From positions 1 through 64,000 of the forward strand of contig CBINGZ010000011.1 in the NCBI GenBank assembly GCA_966250335.1: DNA of 64,000 nucleotides. Reading direction: 5' to 3'. This document shows, piece by piece, positions 1 through 9,422 of this stretch (the stretch's first letter is position 1; the number at the start of each line of letters is the position of its first letter). Below the pieces are notes generated by a model. It was not told the DNA's origin and did not search any database. It worked only from the letters and a program-made list of their open reading frames with translations. The stretch is from OLB7 sp966250335. Its GTDB lineage: Bacteria; Bacteroidota; Ignavibacteria; OLB7. The position numbers were made by a program, and so were the translations under genes.

Positions 1-169
1 CACCGACGTATCGCAGGCCGTTGCCCCCTTCCAGCCTCCACAGCTCCCGCAGCCTAACGGCCTTGGGATTCGGCACGATCTTGCCTACAGGCTGTGCCGC
101 AACGGAGCAGCAAGTCGCCGCCAGGAGGATCAGAATCACAGGTATGAAGAAGCCTCGTCGAGCACTCAT
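1..169 (-). CDS. Secreted protein, N-terminal fragment (runs off the left edge)
   Basis: An open frame of 56 codons runs leftward from an ATG at 169 to the window edge without a stop. It begins MSARRGFFIPVILILLAA and continues to a likely cleavage after SVAA, which is a clear Sec signal peptide: two arginines, about 15 hydrophobic residues, then small residues. An AGGTG ribosome binding site lies a few bases upstream on the minus strand. The visible mature part (about 30 residues) is too short to assign. It is divergent from the NTPase gene that starts at 557. Function unknown; probably periplasmic, outer-membrane or surface-exposed. Confidence 0.6.
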   Translation of the reverse strand, partial: MSARRGFFIPVILILLAATCCSVAAQPVGKIVPNPKAVRLRELWRLEGGNGLRYVG

Positions 170-399
170 CTGTTCACCTGTTCGATTGGGATACGGTCGA
201 TGGACACATCGCACTGCGAACGCTCTCCCAAGGCACGATCAGATCCTGACGATCGAGGATCGTGAGAGGATCGATCCGGAGCGATCATATCCGAGTAGAA
301 TATACCGTCCGGGAGCGGCATCTCCGCATCACCGGTGCGCGGAGACAACGACCCGATCGGGCCCTGTTCCATCCGGGGCGTGCCCCCGGCTGTGTTGCC

Positions 400-445
400 A
401 TATACGTCAAAGCCCCGCACGCCGGTGCGGGGCTTTGACGTATAT
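400..445. repeat. Perfect 21-bp inverted repeat with 4-base loop in the divergent intergenic region
   Basis: Arms 400-420 and 425-445 are exact reverse complements around the loop GCCG. The inner part is a GC-rich stem (GCCCCGCAC/GTGCGGGGC) followed by CTTT on both strands, so it looks like a bidirectional terminator without a long U tract. It sits between two divergent genes (starts at 169 and 557), where a terminator for either would be unexpected. It could be a leader attenuator, a protein-binding cruciform, or the end of an unannotated small transcript. The rest of the 170-556 gap shows no convincing gene. Confidence 0.75.
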
Positions 446-556
446 TGCCGGGCCGCCGTTCGTTTCCCAGGGAGGCGGCCGTAATCCCTGCATCCGTACG
501 CGACGCGCCCCCGGAGGGGAGCGTCGAAACCGCGCAACCGACCTGACCGATCGCCG

Positions 557-2767
557 ATGTTCGTTGGCAGATATGATGAGACGGAACTGATCCGAGCCCG
601 TCTCGCAGCCGATCGCAGCGCCCCCGATACGGCGTCGATCATTGCGATCCACGGCCTCTTCGGCGCCGGCAAGACCACGCTGCTTCGCCGCGTCCGCTCC
701 ATCGTCGAAGGGGAGGGGCTGGCCGATGCCCTCTTCATCGTCAATGAGGATGTCTCCACCGCCTCGCTTCCGGAGTTCGTCTACCATCTGGCCGGCAGTT
801 TCGTCTCCCTCGACCCCTCGATCACACGCTTCTTCCTCGACGAGACCGAGGCCCGCCGCCGCCGCTACCTTCAGATCGTCGGACGGATCGGGTCGGACAC
901 CATGCCGCTGCTGAACCACCTCCGCGCCGAGCTCCATTCGCCGGGACATCCGGGGGGGACGGGAGGGAGGGACCTGGAGGGGGAGATCCTCTCGCTGGAA
1001 CTCGCCATCAAGAACCAGTTCAACAACCCCGACGACCAGCGCCTGATGCTGGACAACGGCAACGTTCTGGCCGAGTCGCTGATCGTCGACATGATGAACA
1101 CGTTCTTCCCGCTGAACGACCGGGTGGAGACGCTGACGGAGTATATCGAGCGGGGGATCGCGCCGAAAAAGATCGTGATCCTGATCGATACCTACGAGAA
1201 AATCACCCAGCTTCTCAATCCCTGGCTGATAGAATCGTTTCTTCCATACATCTACCAGAAGCGTTTCGGCGACTTCCACAGCTACAGGACCCCCTACCTG
1301 CCGGCGGGAACGTTCGTCCGCGAGTTCTTCGATGTGCGGATCGTGATCGCCGGACGTGAACGGCTCTCGCTGACCGATCTGGAGCGACGGTGGGACCGCT
1401 ACCGGGAGCAGATGATCGAGCTCTACGTCGGCCCCTTCACGCGCGACGAACTGGCGGAATATCTCCGCGCCAACGGGTTCGATCCGAACGTCCATCTGGA
1501 GCAGGTCGTGGAGACGACCCATTCGCTCCCGTATCTGGTCGCTCTCTGGGTGGATGCGGCGCGGGCCGGCGCCAACGGAGCGCACCGCGCGTTCGTTACC
1601 TCGCTGGCGGAGCAGAGGATCTTCTGGTACAAGACCGACGAACAGAAGGAGTGGATCAGGGCCGCCGCCTTCCTCGACTGGTTCGATGCCGACGCCCTCC
1701 GCTGCTTCTCCGCCATCGGTTCGCGGGCGCCCCAGGCGTTCGAGTATCTGCGGGGGACGAGCGAGGTGGCCGGGGCGAGCGCAACGCATCCGGGGAAGTT
1801 CGAGCTGCACGGCATCATCAGGGCCGCTCTGCGGGAAGCGACCTTCCAGGAGAGCGGCATCCTCGCCGAGGAGCTGAAGGAATCGGCCGAGGCGTTCTAC
1901 GATGCCGATCGCATCCTCTCCGCCTTCCCGACCGAGGAGCGTGAGATCGTCGGAAACCTCGCCGGCTTCGCCCGGTTCGACGAGCATGCGATCGGCGCAT
2001 GGTTCGGGGGGGAGGCGCATCTGGTCAGATCGATCGTCGCCGAGCATCCCGATCTCTTCCCCGTGAACGGCTCCGGGTGGTCGATGGAACCGGCGCGCGC
2101 GAAGGTGCTCCGGCGCTACAACAGGAGCTCGCGACGCGATACGTACCAGGGAACGATGCGCGAGCTGGAACTTCTCTGGGAGAGACGGAAGGGGGAGCTG
2201 GAAGAAGCGCGGGAGGCCCTTCGGGGGAAGATCCTGGACGCCGAGTCGCGCATCAGGCAGATCGAGTCGCAGCGGACGCTGAAGTCGAATCTCCGCCAGT
2301 CGGCCAGGGGGGCGATGAGCACCCTGGAGGTCGATCTTCAGACGGCCCGCCGCCGCAGACGTCAGGGGCTGACGATGCGCGATTCGCTGGTGGCGCGCAC
2401 GAGCTTCTTCTTTCTGGTCTTCTGTTTACTTTTCGTCTTCTTCAGCGACCTGATCCCGGCCGACGAGAGTGTCCGCTCCCTTGTCAGAACGGCGGCCCTG
2501 GCGCTCAGTCTCCTCTTCCTCTTCGTCTTCGCGCTGATGCTGGGGAGGATCCTCTACATGAAGAGCAGGAAGAAGGAGATGAAGGATCTTCGTGAGGATG
2601 TCGCCTCCGCCGAGGAACGGCTTCGCGAGCGGGAGACGGAGTATCATTCCCTTTCCGTGGAGACGGAGAACGCCGCCGGCGAGATCGCGGCGCTCCGCGA
2701 GCGGATCGAGGGATGGCGCACCGAGACGGCGGCGATCGAAACCCGGTTGCGGGAGCCGTACGTGTAA
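557..2767 (+). CDS. STAND/AAA-like P-loop NTPase with C-terminal coiled coils and two membrane segments
   Basis: The 736-residue protein opens with FVGRYDE, the usual lead-in of STAND/AAA16-type ATPases. A Walker A motif follows at 33-40 (GLFGAGKT) and a Walker B-like IVILIDTYE at about 206-214. The middle third is a helical region without recognised repeats. From about 535 the protein is charged and coiled-coil-like. Two hydrophobic segments follow at about 616-632 and 647-668, then another coiled coil to the end. This predicts an inner-membrane protein with a cytoplasmic NTPase head, possibly a signalling or scaffold ATPase. The substrate and partners cannot be told from the sequence. The next gene, nfeD, is on the same strand about 100 bases downstream. 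No Shine-Dalgarno site is seen before the ATG. Confidence 0.8.
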   Translation: MFVGRYDETELIRARLAADRSAPDTASIIAIHGLFGAGKTTLLRRVRSIVEGEGLADALFIVNEDVSTASLPEFVYHLAGSFVSLDPSITRFFLDETEARRRRYLQIVGRIGSDTMPLLNHLRAELHSPGHPGGTGGRDLEGEILSLELAIKNQFNNPDDQRLMLDNGNVLAESLIVDMMNTFFPLNDRVETLTEYIERGIAPKKIVILIDTYEKITQLLNPWLIESFLPYIYQKRFGDFHSYRTPYLPAGTFVREFFDVRIVIAGRERLSLTDLERRWDRYREQMIELYVGPFTRDELAEYLRANGFDPNVHLEQVVETTHSLPYLVALWVDAARAGANGAHRAFVTSLAEQRIFWYKTDEQKEWIRAAAFLDWFDADALRCFSAIGSRAPQAFEYLRGTSEVAGASATHPGKFELHGIIRAALREATFQESGILAEELKESAEAFYDADRILSAFPTEEREIVGNLAGFARFDEHAIGAWFGGEAHLVRSIVAEHPDLFPVNGSGWSMEPARAKVLRRYNRSSRRDTYQGTMRELELLWERRKGELEEAREALRGKILDAESRIRQIESQRTLKSNLRQSARGAMSTLEVDLQTARRRRRQGLTMRDSLVARTSFFFLVFCLLFVFFSDLIPADESVRSLVRTAALALSLLFLFVFALMLGRILYMKSRKKEMKDLREDVASAEERLRERETEYHSLSVETENAAGEIAALRERIEGWRTETAAIETRLREPYV

Positions 2768-2826
2768 GGGGGAAAACGAGGGGAACGCATCCTTTTGGAG
2801 TTCCGGCACGTAGTCCGGTCCGATCG

Positions 2827-2854
2827 TGATACATTCCATCAGTGATACATTCCA
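2827..2854 (+). repeat. Direct repeat of TGATACATTCCA upstream of nfeD
   Basis: The 12-base word TGATACATTCCA occurs at 2827-2838 and again at 2843-2854, a 16-base period, 17-44 bases before the nfeD start. It could be a two-site operator or a local duplication; nothing in the sequence decides between these. Confidence 0.5.
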
Positions 2855-2870
2855 ACGGGGGTGTTCAGCC

Positions 2871-4262
2871 ATGAATCGTGTTCAGCTTCAGCGGTATATT
2901 CTTGCGCTTCTTCCGGCTCTTCTTCTTGCGCCGTGGACGCTGCATGCTCAGTCGGAGACTCCCCGCTCCGGCGACGTCTACGTGATCGAGATCACCCATG
3001 AGGTCGATCTGGGGCTTCCCCCGTACGTGCGGCGCGTCTTCGAGGAGGCGGCCGAGCATAAGGCGGCGGCCGTGGTGCTCCGGATCAACACATTCGGCGG
3101 CAGGGTCGATGTGGCGACCGAGATCAAGGACGCCGTGCTCAACTCCCGTATCCCCACCATCGCCTTCATCGACAAGCGGGCGATATCGGCCGGGGCGCTG
3201 ATCGCCCTCTCCTCGCAGAAGATCGTGATGACCCCCGGCGGCACCATCGGCGCGGCGACGCCGGTCTACGAGACGGGGGAGAAGGCGTCCGAGAAGGTCG
3301 TCAGCTACATGCGGAGCGAGATGCGCGCCACCGCCGAGAAGCACGGGCGCGATCCCAGAATCGCCGAGGCGATGGTCGACGAGAAGGTCGATCTGGGGGA
3401 TTCGATCGACGGCGGCGCCGGGACCCTGCTGACGCTGACCACGGCCGAGGCGAAAAAGGTCGGCTACTGCGACGCCGAAGCCGCGACCCTGGAGGCCGCG
3501 CTCGACAGTCTCGGCTACCGGGGGGCGCGGATCGTGCAGTCCGATCTCTCCTGGGGAGAGGATCTGGTCCGCTTCTTCACAAGTCCGGTGATGAGCTCCA
3601 TCCTGATCATGCTCGGTCTGGGAGGGTTGTTCTACGGCGTGAAGACGGGGCATATGGGGACGGTGGCGGCGATCGGCATCGGGGCGATGACTCTCTTCTT
3701 CGGGGCGCAGTATCTGGTCGATCTCGCCAACGCGATCGAGGTGCTGATGTTCGTGGCGGGGGTCGTGCTGCTCCTTGTGGAGGTGTTCGTGATACCGGGG
3801 TTCGGCGTGGTCGGAATTCTCGGCATCGTGATGATGTTTGCAAGTCTGTTCATGGCGCTGATCGGTAATTTCGATCTCGTCGAGTCCGATTCGCTGACGG
3901 TACCGCTCTACACCCTGGCCGCCTCGATGGTCGGGCTTGCGGTTCTGGTGGCGCTGATCATCAAGTATCTCCCCTCCTCCAGCGTCTTCCGCAGGTTCGC
4001 GCTGGAGAGCATCGACCCCACCTCCGGGCATATGCTGGCGGCCGATTATCTGCGGCTGGTCAATGAAGTGGGGGAGGCGATGACGACGCTCCGACCGGCC
4101 GGCACGGCGCTGATCGGCGTCGACAGGTTCGATGTGATCACCGACGGCGAGTTCATCAATGCGGGAGAACAGATCCGCGTGGTGCGGGTGGAGGGGCGCA
4201 AGATCGTGGTGCGACGCCAGCCGCAGGAGGAGGGCCCGGTCAATCGGGCGGTCCCGGCCTGA
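2871..4262 (+). CDS. nfeD: Long-form NfeD membrane serine protease (ClpP-fold domain plus OB fold)
   Basis: This is a membrane protease of the NfeD/STOPP family, which works with stomatin or flotillin proteins. The ATG at 2871 is chosen because it opens a signal-like helix ending LHAQ; an in-frame start at 2826 would bury that helix. Residues 34-225 are the ClpP-class protease domain with INTFGGRVD and a nucleophile context KRAISAGALIAL (Ser106). The family uses a Ser-Lys dyad, and a lysine near 138 is the likely partner. About four membrane segments follow (240-366), then the C-terminal NfeD OB-fold at about 400-450. The length (463 residues) fits the long NfeD class. No stomatin gene adjoins it, but a FloA homologue lies at 43392. 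Confidence 0.9.
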   Translation: MNRVQLQRYILALLPALLLAPWTLHAQSETPRSGDVYVIEITHEVDLGLPPYVRRVFEEAAEHKAAAVVLRINTFGGRVDVATEIKDAVLNSRIPTIAFIDKRAISAGALIALSSQKIVMTPGGTIGAATPVYETGEKASEKVVSYMRSEMRATAEKHGRDPRIAEAMVDEKVDLGDSIDGGAGTLLTLTTAEAKKVGYCDAEAATLEAALDSLGYRGARIVQSDLSWGEDLVRFFTSPVMSSILIMLGLGGLFYGVKTGHMGTVAAIGIGAMTLFFGAQYLVDLANAIEVLMFVAGVVLLLVEVFVIPGFGVVGILGIVMMFASLFMALIGNFDLVESDSLTVPLYTLAASMVGLAVLVALIIKYLPSSSVFRRFALESIDPTSGHMLAADYLRLVNEVGEAMTTLRPAGTALIGVDRFDVITDGEFINAGEQIRVVRVEGRKIVVRRQPQEEGPVNRAVPA

Positions 4263-4358
4263 CCGGGAGTTCGACGGAAACAGTTCAGAACATCAGCCCC
4301 CAACCGGTAACGATCCGAGCATGCGCCCAGCCGTGTGCTCGGATCGATTTTTGCGTGT

Positions 4359-6041
4359 ATGATGCCTCCTCCAACCCGTTCGATGTCCTTCACGGCATTC
4401 GGACTCCTCCTGATCCTCTCGGTTCTCACTCCCTCCGCCGTATCGGCGCAGAACGGAGAGGAGAGCGTGCGCGATACCGTCGACCCCTTCATCCTTTCCG
4501 AGGTCCGCATCAGGCGGCACGACGTCTTCGACACCACCGGGAAGGATATCCCCTGGGTGGGAGGATTGCTCAACTCCCTCCATATCGTGACGAAGGAGTC
4601 GGTGATCCGCCATGAGGTCTTCGTGCACCCCGGCGACACCGTCGACCAGAAGGCGCTGGACGAACTGGAGCGGAACCTCCGCTCGCTCGGCATCTTCTCC
4701 GAGATCTCCGTCACCATGCGGCCGATCGACTCGCTGGAGTATGGACGCTATCCCAGGGGAAATCTCTTCATCGAAACGCGCGACAGCTGGTCGACCCAGC
4801 TCGCCGCCAGCGTCAACACCGGGGGGAACTCGGCGTCGTACGGGGGGACCCTGCAGGAGGTGAACCTCTTCGGCTACGCCTACCAGGCGTCGGTCGGGGC
4901 CGAATACACCGACATCAACGACCGCGGGTGGCGCTACAGTGCGACTCTGGTCGACCCCAACGTCCTGGGAACCCATCTGCGGATCGGCGCCGGGTTCGGC
5001 ATATCGCGGCTGGATAAATCGGGCGAACTCTCCATCACCCGCCCTTTCTACTCCGATCTGGTGAAGCATGCGTTCGGCGCCTCCGGGTCGCATCTGAACG
5101 GGACGCAGTTCGTCTTCTCCCACGGGGAGCCGGTCACGGTGGAGCGCACCCCGGTGAGCGCGACGAACGCGGGGGGATGGTTCGCCACATCGAAGGGGGG
5201 AACGGGCGATCTCTTCCGCACCTCCTTCTCCCTCAGCTACAACCGCACCGTCCGCGACTCGCTCCCGTATGCGCGTTCGGCGTTCGAGAGGAGCGTCGGC
5301 GCCTTTGTGGGGCTCAGTTCGCTCAGAAGAAAGTTCGTGAGGATGCGCGATATCGAGTTCCACGGCGAGTCGCTCCTCCCGGTGGGGGGGCTCGGCGAAG
5401 TCGTTCTCGGCAAGATCTCGCCGCACGGAGGGGGACTCGACAACGTCTTCTACATCGGCGCCGAGGCGCGGCAGGCGGTGGCGAAGGATAATCTCTACGG
5501 CTACGCGTCGGTGGAGGGGGGAACGGGAGTGGCGGGAAAGGAGGCGAAGTTCACGCTGCTCCGCGTGATCGGCAGCGGCGCCGTGAGGCTGGGACCGGGA
5601 GCTCTGACCGCCCGGTTCGAGGGATCGACCGTATGGAACTGGCCGCGATATATCCTCCAGAGGATCGACAACCTGAACGGACTCCGCGCCTACGACATCT
5701 ACGGCCTGATCGGGGACAACAGGATCGTCATGAACACCGAGTATACCTTTCTTCCCGACATCAAGCTCTTCTTCTTCAAGTTCGGCGCCGCCGCGTTCCA
5801 CGACGTCGCGGCGGTCTGGGATCAGGGGGAGAAGGTCGGGGAGACCCGGTTCCACAACAGCGCCGGGTTCGGTCTCCGGATCAGCAACCTTCGCGCGGCG
5901 CTCGGCAACGGACTGCTCCGGGTCGATTTCGCCTACAACTTCGACAAGAAGGGGTTCACCCAGGTGATCCTCAGCACGCAGCGCGCGTTCGATATCTTCG
6001 GCACGCTGGAGACCAGCCCGCCCGCTCCCTACATCCCGTGA
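4359..6041 (+). CDS. Omp85/BamA-superfamily outer membrane protein with one POTRA domain
   Basis: The protein of about 560 residues starts with a signal peptide ending AVSAQ. A POTRA-like segment follows (about residues 45-140: FILSEVRIRRHDVF, then a GDTVDQKALDELERNLRSLG helix and a strand reading FSEISVTM). The rest is beta-rich with alternating aromatic strands and a C-terminal half containing LRAYDIYGLIGDN, as in Omp85 barrels. Canonical BamA has five POTRAs, so this is an accessory Omp85 protein, not the main BamA. ATG codons at 4359, 4362 and 4383 are all possible; the first pair gives the signal peptide a positive charge. It is convergent with the subtilase gene downstream. Confidence 0.82.
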   Translation: MMPPPTRSMSFTAFGLLLILSVLTPSAVSAQNGEESVRDTVDPFILSEVRIRRHDVFDTTGKDIPWVGGLLNSLHIVTKESVIRHEVFVHPGDTVDQKALDELERNLRSLGIFSEISVTMRPIDSLEYGRYPRGNLFIETRDSWSTQLAASVNTGGNSASYGGTLQEVNLFGYAYQASVGAEYTDINDRGWRYSATLVDPNVLGTHLRIGAGFGISRLDKSGELSITRPFYSDLVKHAFGASGSHLNGTQFVFSHGEPVTVERTPVSATNAGGWFATSKGGTGDLFRTSFSLSYNRTVRDSLPYARSAFERSVGAFVGLSSLRRKFVRMRDIEFHGESLLPVGGLGEVVLGKISPHGGGLDNVFYIGAEARQAVAKDNLYGYASVEGGTGVAGKEAKFTLLRVIGSGAVRLGPGALTARFEGSTVWNWPRYILQRIDNLNGLRAYDIYGLIGDNRIVMNTEYTFLPDIKLFFFKFGAAAFHDVAAVWDQGEKVGETRFHNSAGFGLRISNLRAALGNGLLRVDFAYNFDKKGFTQVILSTQRAFDIFGTLETSPPAPYIP

Positions 6042-6074
6042 TCGCCGGTTGCGGCCCTGGGGGACGACCCGGAA

Positions 6075-9000
6075 CTACCGGATTACCTCCAGTCTGGAAA
6101 CGGCGCTCCGTTCCTCCGTCCGTACACGGCAGAAATAGCTGCCGGCCGGATACGGGCTCAGGTCGATCTGCGCCGTATGACGTCCCGCCGCCTGCACCCG
6201 GTCCACCACCAGCGCCACACGGTTTCCGAGAAGGTCGACAAGCTCCACAACGACGGCCGACGGTTCAGAGAGATCGTATTCGACCCTTGCCGATGTTCCG
6301 GAGCGGTTCGGATAGAGGGTGAGAAACGGCCCCTCGTCCGGCTCCGACTCCACCGATGTTACCGGCGTGTCGATATCGATGTCGAGGTATCCGACCGAGG
6401 CCCCCATGTTCCAGATCCGCACCGATCCGGGGGAGAGGAGGGCCAGAGCGCCGAGCGATGCGGAATCGAGGAACTTCCGGGTCGGCAGGAACGACCAGCT
6501 CCTGCCGCTGTCGCGCGTGATCCCGATCCTGCAATCGCTTCCCAGAACGATATATTCGGTCCGGCCCGGCACCGCCGCCAGAAACACGGGATCGATCGAC
6601 AATTCTCGCAGATCATACATGGCGGTATCCCACGATACCCCGCCGTCGGTCGTGGAGGCGACAAGGTTGCGCGTGCCGCCGTTTCCGTTCATTGAGTAGA
6701 GGAGCAGGCCGTGCGCGGTGTCGGCGAAGGCGATATGAGTGCTTCGTTCGACGGGGGCGGCTCTCTGCTCCCACGTATTGCCGCGGTCGGAGGTGTGGTA
6801 GAGCCTCCCCTCGACGGTGGCGATCCAGAGATGGTCTCCGGCCCGGCCGACGGTTTCGTTCGTGAAGCTGTCGCTTTCGGTCCCCTGCGGTGGAGCGGCA
6901 AGCGGGGTCCATGTCGAACCGGCGTTCGTGGTCCTTGCCACCCCCAGGTTCGTCCCGCGCGGATTTCCGACGGCAATCCCTTCGCTCTCCGAGAAGAATC
7001 GGAGAGCCTGTATGTCGCGCAGCGTCGACCGCAGCGAGCTGTCCGCCGACCACTTCCCGCCGCCGTCGGTCGTTCTGTGGATATCGGTTCCCGATGCGAT
7101 ATACGCCCGGTTCCGGTCGAAGGAGTGGATGCCCGACAACGAGCTGTCGGAGAAGAACTCCAGTCTGGAATCTCCGTCGGCGTAGAGCAGATAGCCGTAG
7201 CCGGCGTCGGAGACGTTGACGGTACCCCAGAGGACGTCCGGCAGCGGGGCATGCGCGGCCGTGACGCGCGAGCCGACGGTGATCCCGATCCTGGGGAAGG
7301 TATAGGCGCCGGGGGCGGGGAGCCGGTAGGGGATCTCCACGCTCTCGTAGTCCCGGTACGTTCCGCTTTCATAGGTCACAAGGATCGAGGCGGTTCCGGT
7401 GTACCACGGCGAGTCGTCCCTGATGCGGACGGTGATATCTATATCCTTTTGAGATAGATGTGCGAGCGAATCGATCGTAAGTGAAGCAGGTTCGACGAGG
7501 ATCTCGTCGTCGATCGGTTGCAGGCTTACCCGTACGCCGGTCGCGTCGCCGAGGAAGTTCCGGAGCGTCAGCCGGAGCCGCGTCCAGCCCCGGGCGCCGA
7601 CGATCCCGTCGGGAGCATCGATCGACTGCTCCACGGTCCCGATGCCGGGGATCGACGCGGGGCCGTTCCATTCCCGGTTCATCCCGAGCGCCCGCCCGGC
7701 GTTGGCTCTGCCGTAGAATCGCGGGCGCTCGGCCGGGTCGGTCGTGACGACGTTATCGGCCGTGCTCCGGATCTGGTGGCGGAGCTGCGCGGGGGACCAT
7801 TCCGGATGAAGCGATCGGAGGAGCGCCGCAATCCCCGATACCAGCGGCGTCGCCATCGATGTGCCGCTCCACCCCTCGTCGGCATAACGGTTCGATCCGG
7901 AGATCGTGCTCAGGATCTCCGAGCCGGGGGCGAAGACCGTCGTTCCGATCCCGAAGTTCGAATACGACGCGGCCCGATCGGTACGGTCGACGGCCCCCAC
8001 CGAGAGGACGTTCCGATACCCGGCCGGGTAGAAGCCGACCTTCTCGGTGTTCCTCCCGTCGTTCCCCATGCACGCCGTCACCAGAACGCCCATCGTCGTG
8101 ATCTGGTCGATCACATCCTGTTCCGCCTGCGAATACGCCTCGCCGCCCCAGCTGCAGTTGATGATCGTCGCCCCCGAGGTCGCCGCGTAGAGTATCCCCT
8201 CGAACGCCCTGTAGAACGCCTCGCCGTCCAGATCGGAGGCGACCTTCACGGGGAAGAGACGGCATTGATATCCGACGCCGGCGATCCCGACGCCGTTCTC
8301 CGTTCGGGCGCTCGCCACTCCGGCAACGTGCGTGCCGTGGTGGCGGGTGTCGTCGGTTTCCTCGACCGAATCGATCTTCGTGTCTCCGTCCGCTCGGAAG
8401 ATCCCTCGCGCCGCCTCGTCGATCGTGATATCGCCGACGAAATCCCATCCGTGGACGTCGTCGACCTTGCCGTTATGGTCGTCGTCGATATCGTTGTCGG
8501 GGATCTCGCCGGGGTTGATCCGGAGGTTATCCTTCAGGTCCTCATGCTCCCAGTCGACGCCGGTGTCGATGATCGCAATCGTCACGTTCGTGTCCCCCTT
8601 CGTGAGCTCCCACGCCTCCTCGATACGAACCGCCGCGAGCGCATACTGCTCCGCATAGCGCGGATCGTTCGGCGATCCGGTCGGGCGACGGATGAACATC
8701 GGCTCCGCATATTCCACCTGGGGGGAGCGCGCCAGCTTCCCGCAGAGATCGATCACATCGGTCCGCGCGCCGAGCGTAACCACATAGGTTCGTCCCAGCC
8801 CGTACCGGTCGGCCGCGGCCAGCACCGAGAGGCCGAACTGCGGGAACGGCGCCCGGATGCCGCGAACCCCGTGGGGCGCAAGGATGCCGTCGATCTCACT
8901 CTGCCGGAACGCCGTCGCCCCCTTCCCGATATCGAAATATCGTTTCGTCTTCATGACGACGGTGTTCGGGAGGTACTCGTCCGAGCGGAGACGACATTCC

Positions 9001-9164
9001 ACGATCGAGCCGATGGTCGTATACCCACCCACGGTCGGAAGCCCGGGGATGACGCGGGTGTAGCTACGCGTAGAGGGAACCTCTCCGGCGGGCGTCTGCG
9101 CCGAGGCTGACATGAGGACGATCAGCGCTCCAAGGATCGGAAGCAGGAGGCGAAGAATGTGCAT
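6075..9164 (-). CDS. T9SS-exported subtilisin-like serine protease with Ycf48/BNR-like repeats
   Basis: The 1029-residue secreted protease has a signal peptide (to about residue 22) and a pro-region. The S8 catalytic domain has Asp200 (AIIDTGVDWEHEDL), His276 (HHGTHVAGVA) and Ser436 (GTSMATPLVSGI), with the oxyanion Asn in MGNDG. Around 640-920 there are repeats such as GDHLWIATVEGRLYHTSDRG and TTDGGVSW, typical of a BNR/Ycf48-like beta-propeller. The last 90 residues (LYPNRSGTSARVEYDLS through LEVIR) form a T9SS type A sorting domain, so export to the surface is expected. The start is the only ATG that gives the signal peptide. Confidence 0.93.
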   Translation of the reverse strand: MHILRLLLPILGALIVLMSASAQTPAGEVPSTRSYTRVIPGLPTVGGYTTIGSIVECRLRSDEYLPNTVVMKTKRYFDIGKGATAFRQSEIDGILAPHGVRGIRAPFPQFGLSVLAAADRYGLGRTYVVTLGARTDVIDLCGKLARSPQVEYAEPMFIRRPTGSPNDPRYAEQYALAAVRIEEAWELTKGDTNVTIAIIDTGVDWEHEDLKDNLRINPGEIPDNDIDDDHNGKVDDVHGWDFVGDITIDEAARGIFRADGDTKIDSVEETDDTRHHGTHVAGVASARTENGVGIAGVGYQCRLFPVKVASDLDGEAFYRAFEGILYAATSGATIINCSWGGEAYSQAEQDVIDQITTMGVLVTACMGNDGRNTEKVGFYPAGYRNVLSVGAVDRTDRAASYSNFGIGTTVFAPGSEILSTISGSNRYADEGWSGTSMATPLVSGIAALLRSLHPEWSPAQLRHQIRSTADNVVTTDPAERPRFYGRANAGRALGMNREWNGPASIPGIGTVEQSIDAPDGIVGARGWTRLRLTLRNFLGDATGVRVSLQPIDDEILVEPASLTIDSLAHLSQKDIDITVRIRDDSPWYTGTASILVTYESGTYRDYESVEIPYRLPAPGAYTFPRIGITVGSRVTAAHAPLPDVLWGTVNVSDAGYGYLLYADGDSRLEFFSDSSLSGIHSFDRNRAYIASGTDIHRTTDGGGKWSADSSLRSTLRDIQALRFFSESEGIAVGNPRGTNLGVARTTNAGSTWTPLAAPPQGTESDSFTNETVGRAGDHLWIATVEGRLYHTSDRGNTWEQRAAPVERSTHIAFADTAHGLLLYSMNGNGGTRNLVASTTDGGVSWDTAMYDLRELSIDPVFLAAVPGRTEYIVLGSDCRIGITRDSGRSWSFLPTRKFLDSASLGALALLSPGSVRIWNMGASVGYLDIDIDTPVTSVESEPDEGPFLTLYPNRSGTSARVEYDLSEPSAVVVELVDLLGNRVALVVDRVQAAGRHTAQIDLSPYPAGSYFCRVRTEERSAVSRLEVIR

Positions 9165-9305
9165 GGAAGCTCTGCCGTGAACGTGACCCCGGAAAGTAGG
9201 GCGAAGGGGATGAGTCCGCGCGGAAGATGATCTCTCCGCGGCCCGTTTGCAACCCCGTAATCGATGCTCGGGGCGGATCGAACGATCCCGTTACGTCTTG
9301 CATCA

Positions 9306-9335
9306 TTGGGACGAACCGACCGCTCCGTACCTTTG
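9306..9335 (+). promoter_or_regulatory. Possible Bacteroidota-type promoter upstream of prfB
   Basis: TTGG at 9306-9309 and TACCTTTG at 9328-9335 are 18 bases apart. The second box matches the Bacteroidota -7 element TAnnTTTG; the upstream box is imperfect. It lies 87 bases before the prfB ATG. Confidence 0.35.
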
Positions 9336-9422
9336 TCGGATTGTGCGGGAGGGGGCGATCCCCCTTGTTCCCCGCGCCGCAATATTCGCATCGAACGATT
9401 CAATCAACCAGGAATAGATCAG

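Noticed and set aside
407..2047. 546-codon open frame on the minus strand
   Set aside because: It is a shadow of the NTPase gene caused by high GC; no domain and no signal.
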